Positions 1 to 12,628 of a stretch of 64,000 nucleotides of DNA are shown here, one piece after another (positions within the stretch are counted from its first letter, which is position 1; every line of letters starts with the position of its first letter). The stretch comes from Neoechinorhynchus agilis (lineage: Eukaryota; Acanthocephala). The stretch covers positions 14,508,001 through 14,572,000 of the forward strand of contig CM121341.1 of assembly GCA_051530055.1 (NCBI GenBank), written 5' to 3'. Position numbers and translations under genes: made by a program. The notes below the pieces were generated by a model. It saw nothing but the letters and a program-made list of their open reading frames with translations, was not told the DNA's origin and made no database searches.

Positions 1-3000
1 CATCCATAAACAGGGATTCGGCTCTTAAGTCCACTAGACCACCTTGAAACAATTCCGGAATGTACAAACTCTGCCATTTTGTGCCTGGGGCAAGTATTGA
101 ATTATTTTATCTTATGTTTGGATAGACGGTAAATAGTTTTTTATATTCCGTCCAGATTCTCAGAAAACTCCCGGGGAGGATGGACTCATCAATGAGATTT
201 TTCCTCCCTTTAGCGGCATCCCCTTTGGTTATGAGCCATTGGCGATGATAAATTGTGAACCATTTTGTCATCCATAAACAGGGATTCGGCTCTTAAGTCC
301 ACTAGACCACCCTGAAACTATTCCGGAATGTACAAACTCTGCCATTTTGTGACTGGGGCAAGTATTGAATTATTTTATCTTATGTTTGGATAGACGGTAA
401 AGAGTTTTGTATATTCCGTCCAGGTTCTCAGATACCACCCGGGGAAGATGGACTCATCAATGAGATTTTTCCTCCCTTTAGCGGCATCCCCTTTGGTTAT
501 GAGCCATTGACGATGATAAATTATGAACCCTTTTGCCATCCATAAACAGGGATTCGGCTCTTAAGTCCACTAGACCACCTTGAAACTATTCCGGAATGTA
601 CAAACTCTGCCATTTTGTGCCTGGGGCAAGTATTGAATTATTTTATCTTATGTTTGGATAGACGGTAAAGAGTTTTGTATATTCCGTCCAGATTCTCAGA
701 TACCTCCCGGGGAGGATGGACTCATCAAATAGAGATTTTTCCTCCCTTTAGCGGCATCCCCTTTGGTTATGAGCCATTGGCGATTATAAATTATGAACCC
801 TTTTACCATCCATAAACAGGGATTCGGCTCTTAAGTCCACTAGACCACCTTGAAACAATTCCGGAATGTACAAACTCTGCCATTTTGTGCCTGGGGCAAG
901 TATTGAATTATTTTATCTTATGTTTGGATAGACGGTAAAGAGTTTTGTATATTCCGTCCAGATTCTCAGATACCTCCCGGGGAAGATGGACTCATCAATG
1001 AGATTTTTCCTCCCTTCAGCGGCATCCCCTTTGGTTATGAGCCACTGGCGATGATAAATTATGAACCATTTTGCCATCCATAAACAGGGATTCGGCTCTT
1101 AAGTCCACTAGACCACCTTGAAACTATTCCGCAGTGTACAAACTCCGCCATTTTGTGCTTGAAGCAAGTATTGAATTATTTTATCTTATGTTTGGATAGA
1201 CGGTAAATAGTTTTGTATATTCCGTCCAGATTCTCAGAAAACTCCCGGGGAGGATGGACTCATCAATGAGATTTTTCCTCCCTTTAGCGGCATCCCCTTT
1301 GGTTATGAGCCATTGGCGATGATAAATTATGAACCCTTTTACCATCCATAAACAGGGATTCGGCTCTCCACAAGTCCACTAGACCACGTTGAAACTATTC
1401 CGAAATGTACAAACTCCTGCCATTTTGTGCCTGGGACGAGTATTGAATAATTTTATCCTATGCTTGGATAGACGGTAAAGAGTTTTGTATATTCCGTCCA
1501 GGTTCTCAGATACCTCCCGGGGAAGATGGACTCATCAATGAGATTTTTCCTCCCTTTAGCGGCATCCCCTTTGGTTATGAGCCATTGACGATGATAAATT
1601 ATGAACCCTTTTGCCATCCATAAACAGGGATTCGGCTCTTAAGTCCACTAGACCACCTTGAAACTATTCCGGAATGTACAAACTCTGCCATTTTGTGCCT
1701 GGGGCAAGTATTGAATTATTTTATCTTATGTTTGGATAGACGGTAAAGAGTTTTGTATATTCCGTCCAGATTCTCAGATACCTCCCGGGGAAGATGGACT
1801 CATCAATGAGATTTTTCCTCCCTTCAGCGGCATCCCCTTTCGTTATGAGCCACTTGCGATGATAAATTATGAACCATTTTGCCATCCATAAACAGGGATT
1901 CGGCTCTTAAGTCCACTAGACCACCTTGAAACTATTGACGCAGTGTACAAACTCCGCCATTTTGTGCTTGGGGCAAGTATTGAATTATTTTATCTTATGT
2001 TTGGATAGACGGTAAAGAGTTTTGTATATTCCGTCCAGGTTCTCAGATACCTCCCGGGGAAGATGGACTCATCAATGAGATTTTTCTTCCCTTCAGTTGC
2101 ATCCCTTTGGTTATGAGCCACTGGCGATGATAAATTATGAACCATTTTGCCATCCATAAACAGGGATTCGGCTCTTAAGTCCACTAGACCACCTTGAAAC
2201 TATTCCGCAGTGTACAAACTCCGCCATTTTGTGCTTGGGGCAAGTATTGAATTATTTTATCTGATGTTTGGATAGACGGTAAAGAGTTTTGTATATTCCG
2301 TCCAGGTTCTCAGATACCTCCCGGGGAAGATGGACTCATCAATGAGATTTTTCCTCCCTTCAGCGGCATCCGCTTTGGTTATGAGCCACTGGCGATAATA
2401 AATTATGAACCCTTTTACCATCCATAAACAGAGATTCGGCTCTCAAGTCCACTAGACCACCTTGAAACAATTCCTAAATGTACAAACTGCCATTTTGTGC
2501 CTGGGGCAAGTATTGAATTATTTTATCTTATGTTTGGATAGACGGTAAAGAGTTTTGTATATTCCGTTAAGATTCTCAGATACCTCCCGGGGAAGATGGA
2601 CTCAATGAGATTTTTCCTCCCTTCAGCGGCATCCCCTTCGGTTATGAGCCATTGGCGATGATAAATTATGAACCCTTTTACCATCCATAAACAGGGATTC
2701 GGCTCTCAAGTCCACTAGACCACGTTGAATTTATTCCGAAATGTACAAACTCTGCCATTTTGTGCCTTGGGCAAGTATTGAATTATTTTATCTTATGTTT
2801 GGATAGACGGTAAAGAGTTTTGTATATTCCGTCCAGATTCTCAGATGCCTCCCGGGGAAGATGGACTCAATGAGATTTTTCCACCCTTCAGCCGCATCCC
2901 CTTCGGTTATGAGCCATTGGCGATGATAAATTAAGAACCCTTTTACCATCCACATAAACTGGGATTCGGCTCTCAAGTCCACTAGACCACGTTGAAACTA

Positions 3001-6000
3001 TTCCGAAATGTACAAACTCTGCCATTTTGTGCCTGGGGCAAGTATTGAATTATTTTATCTTATGTTTGGATAGACGGTAAAGAGTTTTGTATATTCCGTC
3101 CAGATTCTCAGATACTTCCCGGGGAGGATGGACTCATCAATGAGATTTTTCCTCCCTTTAGCGGCATCCCCTTTGGTTATGAGCCATTGGCGATGATAAA
3201 TTCTGAACCCTTTTGTCATCCATAAACAGGGATTCGGCTCTTAAGTCCACTAGACCACCTTGAAACTATTCCGCAGTGTACAAACTCAACCATTTTGTGC
3301 TTGGGGCAAGTATTGAATTATTTTATCTTGTGTTTGGATAGACGGTAAAGAGTTTTGTATATTCCGTCCAGATTCTCAGATGCCTCCCGGGGAAGATGGA
3401 CTCAATGAGATTTTTCCTCCCTTCAGCGGCATCCCCTTCGGTTATGAGCCATTGGCGATGATAAATTATGAACCCTTTTACCATCCATAAACAGGGATCT
3501 GGCTCTCAAGTCCACTAGACCACGTTGAATTTATTCCGAAATGTACAAACTCTGCCATTTTGTGCCTGGGGCAAGTATTGAATTATTTTATCTTATGTTT
3601 GGATAGACGGTAAAGAGTTTTGTATATTCCGTCCAGATTCTCAGATGCCTCCCGGGGAAGATGGACTCAATGAGATTTTTCCTCCTTCAGCGGCATCCCC
3701 TTTGGTTATGAGCCATTGACGATGATAAATTATGAACCCTTTTGCCATCCATAAACAGGGATTCGGCTCTTAAGTCCACTAGACCACCTTTGAAACTATT
3801 CCGGAATGTACAAACTCTGCCATTTTGTGCCTGGGGCAAGTATTGAATTATTTTATCTTATGTTTGGATAGACGGTAAAGAGTTTTGTATATTCCGTCCA
3901 GGTTCTCAGATACCTCCCGGGGAAGATGGACTCATCAATGAGATTTTTCCTCCCTTCAGCGGCATCCCCTTTGGTTATGAGCCATTGACGATGATAAATT
4001 ATGAACCCTTTTACCATCCATAAACAGGGATTCGGCTCTCAAGTCCACTAGACCACGTTGAAACTATTCCGAAATGTACAAACTCTGCCATTTTGTGCCT
4101 GGGGCAAGTATTGAATTATTTTATCTTATGTTTGGATAGACGGTAAAGAGTTTTGTATATTCCGTCCAGGTTCTCAGATACCACCCGGGGAAGATGGACT
4201 CATCAATGAGATTTTTCCTCCCTTTAGCGGCATCCCCTTTGGTTATGAGCCATTGACGATGATAAATTATGAACCCTTTTGCCATCCATAAACAGGGATT
4301 CGGCTCTTAAGTCCACTAGACCACCTTGAAACTATTCCGCAGTGTACAAACTCCGCCATTTTGTGCTTGGGGCAAGTATTGAATTATTTTATCTTATGTT
4401 TGGATAGACGGTAAAGAGTTTTGTATATTCCGTCCAGGTTCTCAGATACCTCCCGGGGAAGATGGACTCATCAATGAGATTTTTCTTCCCTTCAGCGGCA
4501 TCCCCTTTGGTTATGAGCCATTGGCGATAATAAATTATGAACCCTTTTACCATCCATAAACAGAGATTCGGCTCTCAAGTCCACTAGACCACCTTGAAAC
4601 AATTCCTAAATGTACAAACTATGCCATTTTGTGCCTGGGGCAAGTATTGAATTATTTTATCTTATGTTTGGATAGACGGTAAAGAGTTTTGTATATTCCG
4701 TTAAGATTCTCAGATACCTCCCGGGGAAGATGGACTCATCAATGAGATTTTTCCACCCTTCAGCCGCATCCCCTTTGGTTATGAGCCACTGGCGATGAGA
4801 AATTATGAACCATTTTGCCATCCATAAACAGGGATTCGGCTCTTAAGTCCACTAGACCACCTTGAAACTATTCCGCAGTGTACAAACTCCGCCATTTTGT
4901 GCTTGGGGCAAGTATTGGAATTATTTTATCCTATGTTTGGATAGACGGTAAAGAGTTTTGTATATTCCGTCCAGATTCTCAGATACCTCCCGGGGAAGAT
5001 GGACTCAATGAGATTTTTCCTCCCTTCAGCGGCATCCCCTTCGGTTATGAGCCATTGGCGATGATAAATTATGAACCATCCATAAACTGGGATTCGGCTC
5101 TCAAGTCCACTAGACCACGTTGAAACTATTCCGAAATGTACAAACTCTGCCATTTTGTGCCTGGGGCAAGTATTGAATTATTTTATCTTATGTTTGGATA
5201 GACGGTAAAGAGTTTTGTATATTCCGTCCAGATTCTCAGATACTTCCCGGGGAGGATGGACTCATCAATGAGATTTTTCCTCCCTTTAGCGGCATCCCCT
5301 TTGGTTATGAGCCATTGGCGATGATAAATTATGAACCCTTTTGTCATCCATAAACAGGGATTCGGCTCTTAAGTCCACTAGACCACCTTGAAACTATTCC
5401 GCAGTGTACAAACTCTGCCATTTTGTGCCTGGGGCTTAGTATTGAATTATTTTATCCTATGCTTGGATAGACGGTAAAGAGTTTTGTATATTCCGTCCAG
5501 GTTCTCAGATACCTCCCTGGGAAGATGGACTCATCAATGAGATTTTTCCTCCCTTCAGCGGCATCCCCTTCGGTTATGAGCCATTGGCGATGATAAATTA
5601 TGAACCCTTTTACCATCCATAAACAGAGATTCGGCTCTCAAGTCCACTAGACCACCTTGAAACAATTCCTAAATGTACAAACTATGCCATTTCTTGCCTG
5701 GGGCAAGTATTGAATTATTTTATCTTATGTTTGGATAGACGGTAAAGAGTTTTGTATATTCCGTTAAGATTCTCAGATACCTCCCGGGGAAGATGGACTC
5801 ATCAATGAGATTTTTCCACCCTTCAGCCGCATCCCCTTTGGTTATGAGCCACTTGCGATGATAAATTATGAACCATTTTGCCATCCATAAACAGGGATTC
5901 GGCTCTTAAGTCCACTAGACCACCTTGAAACTATTCCGCAGTGTACAAACTCCGCCATTTTGTGCTTGGGGCAAGTATTGAATTATTTTATCTTATGTTT

Positions 6001-9000
6001 GGATAGACGGTAAAGAGTTTTGTATATTCCGTCCAGATTCCCAGATACTTCCCGGGGAGGATGGACTCATCAATGAGATTTTTCCTCCCTTTAGCGGCAT
6101 CCCCTTTGGTTATGAGCCATTGGCGATGATAAATTCTGAACCCTTTTGTCATCCATAAACAGGGATTCGGCTCTTAAGTCCACTAGACCACCTTGAAACT
6201 ATTCCGCAGTGTACAAACTCCGCCATTTTGTCTTGGGGCAAGTATTGAATTATTTTTAGACGGTAAAGAGTTTTGTATATTCCGTCCAGGTTCTCAGATA
6301 CCTCCCGGGGAAGATGGACTCATCAATGAGATTTTTCCTCCCTTCAGCGGCATCCCCTTTGGTTATGAGCCATTGGCGATGATAAATTATGAACCCTTTT
6401 ACCATCCATAAACAGGGATTCGGCTCTCAAGTCCACTAGACCACCTTGAAACAATTCCGAAATGTACAAACTGCCATTTTGTGCCTGGGGCAAGTATTGA
6501 ATTATTTTATCTTATGTTTGGATAGACGGTAAAGAGTTTTGTATATTCCGTCAAGATTCTCAGATACCTCCCGGGGAAGATGGACTCATCAATGAGATTT
6601 TTCCTCCCTTCAGCCGCATCCCCTTTGGTTATGAGCCACTGGCGATGATAAATTATGAACCATTTTGCCATCCATAAACAGGGATTCGGCTCTTAAGTCC
6701 ACTAGACCACCTTGAAACTATTCCGCAGTGTACAAACTCCGCCATTTTGTGCTTGGGGCAAGTATTGAATTATTTTATCTTATGTTTGGATAGACGGTAA
6801 AGAGTTTTGTATATTCCGTCCAGATTCTCAGATACCTCCCGGGGAAGATGGACTCAATGAGATTTTTCCTCCCTTCAGCGGCATCCCCTTCGGTTATGAG
6901 CCATTGGCGATGATAAATTATGAACCCTTTTACCATCCATAAACAGGGATTCGGCTCTCAAGTCCACTAGACCACGTTGAAACTATTCCGAAATGTACAA
7001 ACTCTGCCATTTTGTGCCTGGGGCAAGTATTGAATTATTTTATCTTATGTTTGGATAGACGGTAAAGAGTTTTGTATATTCCGTCCAGATTCTCAGATAC
7101 CTCCCGGGGAAGATGGACTCATCAATGAGATTTTTCCTCCCTTCAGCGGCATCCCCTTTGGTTATGAGCCATTGGCGATGATAAATTATGAACCCTTTTG
7201 CCATCCATAAACAGGGATTCGGCTCTTAAGTCCACTAGACCACCTTGAAACTATTCCGGAATGTACAAACTCTGCCATTTTGTGCCTGGGGCAAGTATTG
7301 AATTATTTTATCCTATGCTTGGATAGACGGTAAAGAGTTTTGTATATTCCGTCCAGGTTCTCAGATACCTCCCGGGGAAGATGGACTCATCAATGAGATT
7401 TTTCCTCCCTTCAGCGGCATCCCCTTCGGTTATGAGCCATTGGCGATGATAAATTATGAACCATTTTGCCATCCATAAACAGAGATTCGGCTCTCAAGTC
7501 CACTAGACCACCTTGAAACAATTCCTAAATGTACAAACTATGCCATTTTGTGCCTGGGGCAAGTATTGAATTATTTTATCTTATGTTTGGATAGACGGTA
7601 AAGAGTTTTGTATATTCCGTTAAGATTCTCAGATACCTCCCGGGAAGATGGACTCATCAATGAGATTTTTCCTCCCTTCAGCGGCATCCCCTTTGGTTAT
7701 GAGCCACTGGCGATGATAAATTATGAACCATTTTGCCATCCATAAACAGGGATTCGGCTCTTAAGTCCACTAGACCACCTTGAAACAATTCCTAAATGTA
7801 CAAACTATGCCATTTTGTGCCTGGGGCAAGTATTGAATTATTTTATCTTATGTTTGGATAGACGGTAAAGAGTTTTGTATATTCCGTCCAGATTCTCAGA
7901 TACCTCCCGGGGAAGATGGACTCATCAATGAGATTTTTCCTCCCTTCAGCGGCATCCCCTTTGGTTATGAGCCATTGGCGATGATAAATTATGAACCCTT
8001 TTACCATCCATAAACAGGGATTCGGCTCTTAAGTCCACTAGACCACCTTGAAACTATTCCGGAATGTACAAACTCTGCCATTTTGTGCCTGGGGCAAGTA
8101 TTGAATTATTTTATCTTATGTTTGGATAGACGGTAAAGAGTTTTGTATATTCCGTCCAGGTTCTCAGATACCTCCCGGGGAAGATGGACTCATCAATGAG
8201 ATTTTTCCTCCCTTCAGCGGCATCCCCTTCGGTTATGAGCCATTGGCGATGATAAATTATGAACCCTTTTACCATCCATAAACAGAGATTCGGCTCTCAA
8301 GTCCACTAGACCACCTTGAAACAATTCCTAAATGTACAAACTATGCCATTTTGTGCCTGGGGCAAGTATTGAATTATTTTATCTTATGTTTGGATAGACG
8401 GTAAAGAGTTTTGTATATTCCGTTAAGATTCTCAGATACCTCCCGGGGAAGATGGACTCATCAATGAGATTTTTCCTCCCTTCAGCCGCATCCCCTTTGG
8501 TTATGAGCCACTGGCGATGATAAATTATGAACCATTTTGCCATCCATAAACAGGGATTCGGCTCTTAAGTCCACTAGACCACCTTGAAACTATTCCGCAG
8601 TGTACAAACTCCGCCATTTTGTGCTTGGGGCAAGTATTGAATTATTTTATCTTATGTTTGGATAGACGGTAAAGAGTTTTGTATATTCCGTCCAGATTCT
8701 CAGATACCTCCCGGGGAAGATGGACTCAATGAGATTTTTCCTCCCTTCAGCGGCATCCCCTTCGGTTATGAGCCATTGGCGATGATAAATTATGAACCCT
8801 TTTACCATCCATAAACAGGGATTCGGCTCTCAAGTCCACTAGACCACGTTGAAACTATTCCGAAATGTACAAACTCTGCCATTTTGTGCCTGGGGCAAGT
8901 ATTGAATTATTTTATCTTATGTTTGGATAGACGGTAAAGAGTTTTGTATATTCCGTCCAGATTCTCAGATACCTCCCGGGGAAGATGGACTCAATGAGAT

Positions 9001-9930
9001 TTTTCCTCCCTTCAGCGGCATCCCCTTCGGTTATGAGCCATTGGCGATGATAAATTATGAACCCTTTTACCATCCATAAACAGGGATTCGGCTCTCAAGT
9101 CCACTAGACCACGTTGAAACTATTCCGAAATGTACAAACTCTGCCATTTTGTGCCTGGGGCAAGTATTGAATTATTTTATCTTATGTTTGGATAGACGGT
9201 AAAGAGTTTTGTATATTCCGTCCAGATTCTCAGATACTTCCCGGGGAGGATGGACTCATCAATGTGATTTTTCCTCTATTTAGCGGCATCCCCTTTGGTT
9301 ATGAGCCATTGGCGATGATAAATTATGAACCCTTTTGTCATCCATAAACAGGGATTCGGCTCTTAAGTCCACTAGACCACCTTGAAACTATTCCGCAGTG
9401 TACAAACTCCGCCATTTTGTGCTTGGGGCAAGTATTGAATTATTTTATCGTATGTTTGGATAGACGGTAAAGAGTTTTGTATATTCCGTCCAGATTCTCA
9501 GATACCTCCCGGGGAAGATGGACTCATCAATGAGATTTTTCCTCCCTTCAGCGGCATCCCCTTTGGTTATGAGCCACTGGCGATGATAAATTATGAACCA
9601 TTTTGCCATCCATAAACAGGGATTCGGCTCTTAAGTCCACTAGACCACCTTGAAACTATTCCGCAGTGTACAAACTCCGCCATTTTGTGCTTGGGGCAAG
9701 TATTGAATTATTTTATCTTATGTTTGGATAGACGGTCAGGTTTTTTCTATATCACCGTATATCCACGTCCAGATTCTCAGATACCTCCCGAGGAGGATCG
9801 ACTCATCAATGAGTTGTTTCCTCCCTTTAGCGGCATCCCCTTTGGTTATGAGCCATTGGCGTTTGTAGATTTTGAACCCCGTTTACCATCCATAAACAGG
9901 GATTTGGCTCTCAAGTCCACTAGACAATCT
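1..9930 (+). repeat. Satellite array, 268-bp monomer, about 37 copies
   Basis: The same block recurs every 268 bp (for example the motif catccataaacagg begins at 1, 269 and 537) until about 9930. Each monomer carries, in order, a segment with gattcggctc, one with ccattttgtg, one with atagacggtaaag and one with tcccgggga. Copies differ by a few percent and by small indels, such as loss of atc in gactcatcaatgag. Short open frames of up to about 82 codons on both strands recur with the repeat and are not genes. The array runs off the left edge of the window, so its full size is unknown. The last copies, from about 9735, are clearly more diverged. Confidence 0.97.
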
Positions 9931-10600
9931 TGAAACATTCCCGCAATGTATATACTCTTCCAGTTTGTTCTTGGGGCAAGTATTGAATTATTTTATCTTA
10001 TCTTTTGGTAGACGGTAAAGAATTTTATATCGTCGTCCGAATTCTCCGATTAATCCCGAGGAATCGGGACTCATCAGTGAGTTTCCTTCTCTATTTCCAC
10101 GGTATTTTATCCCTTTGGTTGTGAACCATCGGGGTTTTTTTATTTTGAACTCTTTTACACGCAGAAACAGGGATTTGGCTCTCAAGTCGTTTGTGCTTGT
10201 TGGGGCAAGTATTGAATTATTTTATCTTATGTTTTGATTGCCAATTACATTTTATTATCTTAGTGCTGTATACATCCCCCTTACACGGCTTATAATTTTC
10301 CTTGGGCAAACGGCCTACCAATTCGGTCATGGAAACGCTGATCATCGCTAAAGATCCTGAACCACACGGTTATGAGTTTTGTACATCCCTCAGAATCCGC
10401 AGATACCTTCCGAGGAGGAGGAACTCATCATTGAGTATATTTTAGCGATATTTCGTTTTGTTTGGTTATGAACCATCGGCGATGATGTATTTCAAACCCT
10501 TTTACCAGTCAGAAACAAGGATTCGGCTCTCAAGTCCGCTAGACCATCTCGAAACAATTCCGCAATGTAGAAACTCTGCCACTTTTACTTGTTTTCAGCT
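9931..10600 (+). repeat. Decayed edge of the satellite array
   Basis: Recognisable pieces of the 268-bp monomer continue here with many substitutions and indels, for example the gtattgaattattttatc segment at about 9980 and 10210 and a last gattcggctc piece near 10510. Divergence rises toward the array edge, as expected when central copies are homogenised and edge copies are not. Confidence 0.85.
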
Positions 10601-10730
10601 TTCGATAGCAGTGTCCCGTGACCAAAATCGGTGAGTGGTTTGCCCTAATTCAACCGTATATTATAAACTTTATTTACAATGATAAATATGACCAGTTGAG
10701 CCACTCATAAGCTATAAGAACATTGCCTAA
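10601..10730 (+). repeat. Non-satellite flank shared with the second array
   Basis: This stretch follows the last satellite piece. Read in reverse, it matches the sequence beside the other array at about 52395-52515: both hold a gaattagggca block, ccgattttggtca and ctcaactggtca in the same order and spacing. It is therefore part of the repeated unit rather than unique host DNA. Confidence 0.7.
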
Positions 10731-10798
10731 TTTTCTATTTTACACTTTCACCATTTAGACGAATCTCTCCGCTTTTTAGGCTTTCATAACGTCCATTT

Positions 10799-11706
10799 TC
10801 ACTGTGGCATATTTTCTGGGAACTTCCATTCTCGACTATTTAGGTCAAAATAACATTTTTCTTGATTTCCCACTTCGCTCTGCATAGAGAACGGCATCCC
10901 GATTATGATTTTTCCGTCTGAAAAAAGATTTTAATATTTCAAGCACTTATAACCAACACTTACCACGATAATTTATGGACTCGTCAGAGATTTCGATTGG
11001 AATCGTAGTTATTTTGAGCCATCTATTCCTTAGCTCGTCATATTGTTGGATATCGTTTAAAGCGCCCAATTTGCCATTCTCAACGGATAATCCTCCAACG
11101 GCGTAAATCGTATTTTCGTGTACTAAAAGTTTGCATCTCGTTCGAGGGCTTATCCCTTTTAATTTCGTCCATCTATTTTCGGATAAGCCATAAGATCATC
11201 GATTATTCCTCAATTGATTCGCTCACTAACCGTTCATCGTTGCCACTAAAAACACTAAAATCGCCGGAGAAGCAAGTTTCTCCGCATATTATATCAAATC
11301 CGCCAAGAACGAAAATATCTTTTTGCCTACACAATAAGCCCGGAGCAATCACGTTTGTTATGAAATTCGGTCGTCTATACCAAGTATCGTTGTCCATTCT
11401 ATAGGATAGAAACTGATTGCTCGATCTAAATAGGACACTATATAGGGAAAAAAATTGGTTCTTTACTTATTGGACAAAGTCTGCCCTCCAATAAAGTGAA
11501 TCCATACATCATCGGTTGCAACGCCATTGTGTATGCCTGCACCTGGGATGGGTAAAATATTGATAATCTCGTCGTCTTTGCATCTTAAATCATTCGAAGG
11601 AATTTCCCTACGACGTTGATCTTCAAAATACAAGTATCCTCCTAAAATGTTCTCTACGTTAATCACTTTTGCTCTGAACGTATATTTAAAATGAAAGCGG
11701 TTACTA
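10799..11706 (-). CDS. Kelch-repeat protein (C-terminal exons)
   Basis: I do not recognise the exact gene, but the protein is kelch-like. Four exons join in frame on the minus strand: 11467-11706, 11231-11398, 10974-11172 and 10799-10917, with GT-AG introns of 56-68 nt. The exon at 10974-11172 encodes a typical blade, with a conserved W, then HENTIYAVGG, a YD pair and RNRW. The exon at 11231-11398 holds DIFVLGG, and the last exon has an EW near the C-terminus before a TGA stop. Kelch blades form beta-propellers, often as adaptors, but no BTB or F-box domain is visible. Upstream exons must exist. A candidate at about 12110-12190 has matching phase, and an open frame at 12347-12628 could hold the start, but neither is proven. 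Confidence 0.65.
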
Positions 11707-12628
11707 CTCAAGTCAATCGACGAAAAGTTGGTTAAAAATTAGCGATTCTAATCATGATATCGGTTCTAATAAAATTGTGCAATATTTTTTGAGTGCTCTT
11801 CTAAACACTATTTTGGAAACGCTTCCGCTTTAGTTTTCATAAATGCATTTCAATATGAGCAGCAGGTTTGCTGATCAAAAGCAACTCTAATCGTTTTCTT
11901 TGTTATTAATGCAGAAAGAACTTCAGCTCAATAACATTGAATGGTCGATTTTATTTTCCATGTAACCTTTGTAGTTTCTTTCCCAATTACAAGCAACAAC
12001 GAGACGCTATGGGAAACGAGAATCAATGAATTATTAGGTTTACTCGTGGGATACAATCTTGAGTTTAGATTGAAGGAAAATAGGATTTAAACCATTACCG
12101 ATAGCATATGTTCCATACTTGGTCAGGACCAGAGAATACGTTTTTCGTGGCTGTTCGGATTGCACGAGATATATCGCCTTTGTTTGCTCATTTGCAATCT
12201 TTTCTGATGCTTCAAAAAATTAAAAGCTTGGTTGTTCATCGCGATAACAAGTAGAACCTACAGAACAAAAGATCATTTGCCGCGATCGCAAATGCGCAAT
12301 GATATCCCTCGTTCTTCTCCATAGTTATAGGCCTCATTTGCCCCATCTAAAATTTATTGAAAAAGCTCGAAAATATACAAAGGGCACGATTGCTGAAAGA
12401 CAGTACCCTAATTATTGGACGTTCGCGTGTTTTATCGATCGATTTACGACACTGCATCAATTGCAAATCTATTACTTGCCGGCCTTTGTTTTGTCTTGAT
12501 CTTAATTTCGATCCACTTCTTCTTTGACCAGCATTACCCATTGGGTCCCCATCTGAAGAATGAGTATTGCCTGGACGGTTATTTGGTTTTGAATTTCTCA
12601 TTAATTGTGTAATAGTTGACGAGTTCAT
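11707..12628 (-). other. Probable 5' part of the kelch gene, unresolved
   Basis: The exon at 11467-11706 needs upstream coding sequence in phase 2. A short stretch near 12110-12190 could supply it, and a minus-strand open frame at 12347-12628 begins with ATG and has a low-complexity N/S/R-rich start. I could not build a continuous model, so this is only the likely location of the 5' exons or untranslated leader. Confidence 0.25.

Noticed and set aside
1-9930. Short open frames of 60-82 codons on both strands (for example 4878-5123, 4926-5153, 9685-9933)
   Set aside because: They recur with the satellite monomer and break with its indels; none resembles a protein.
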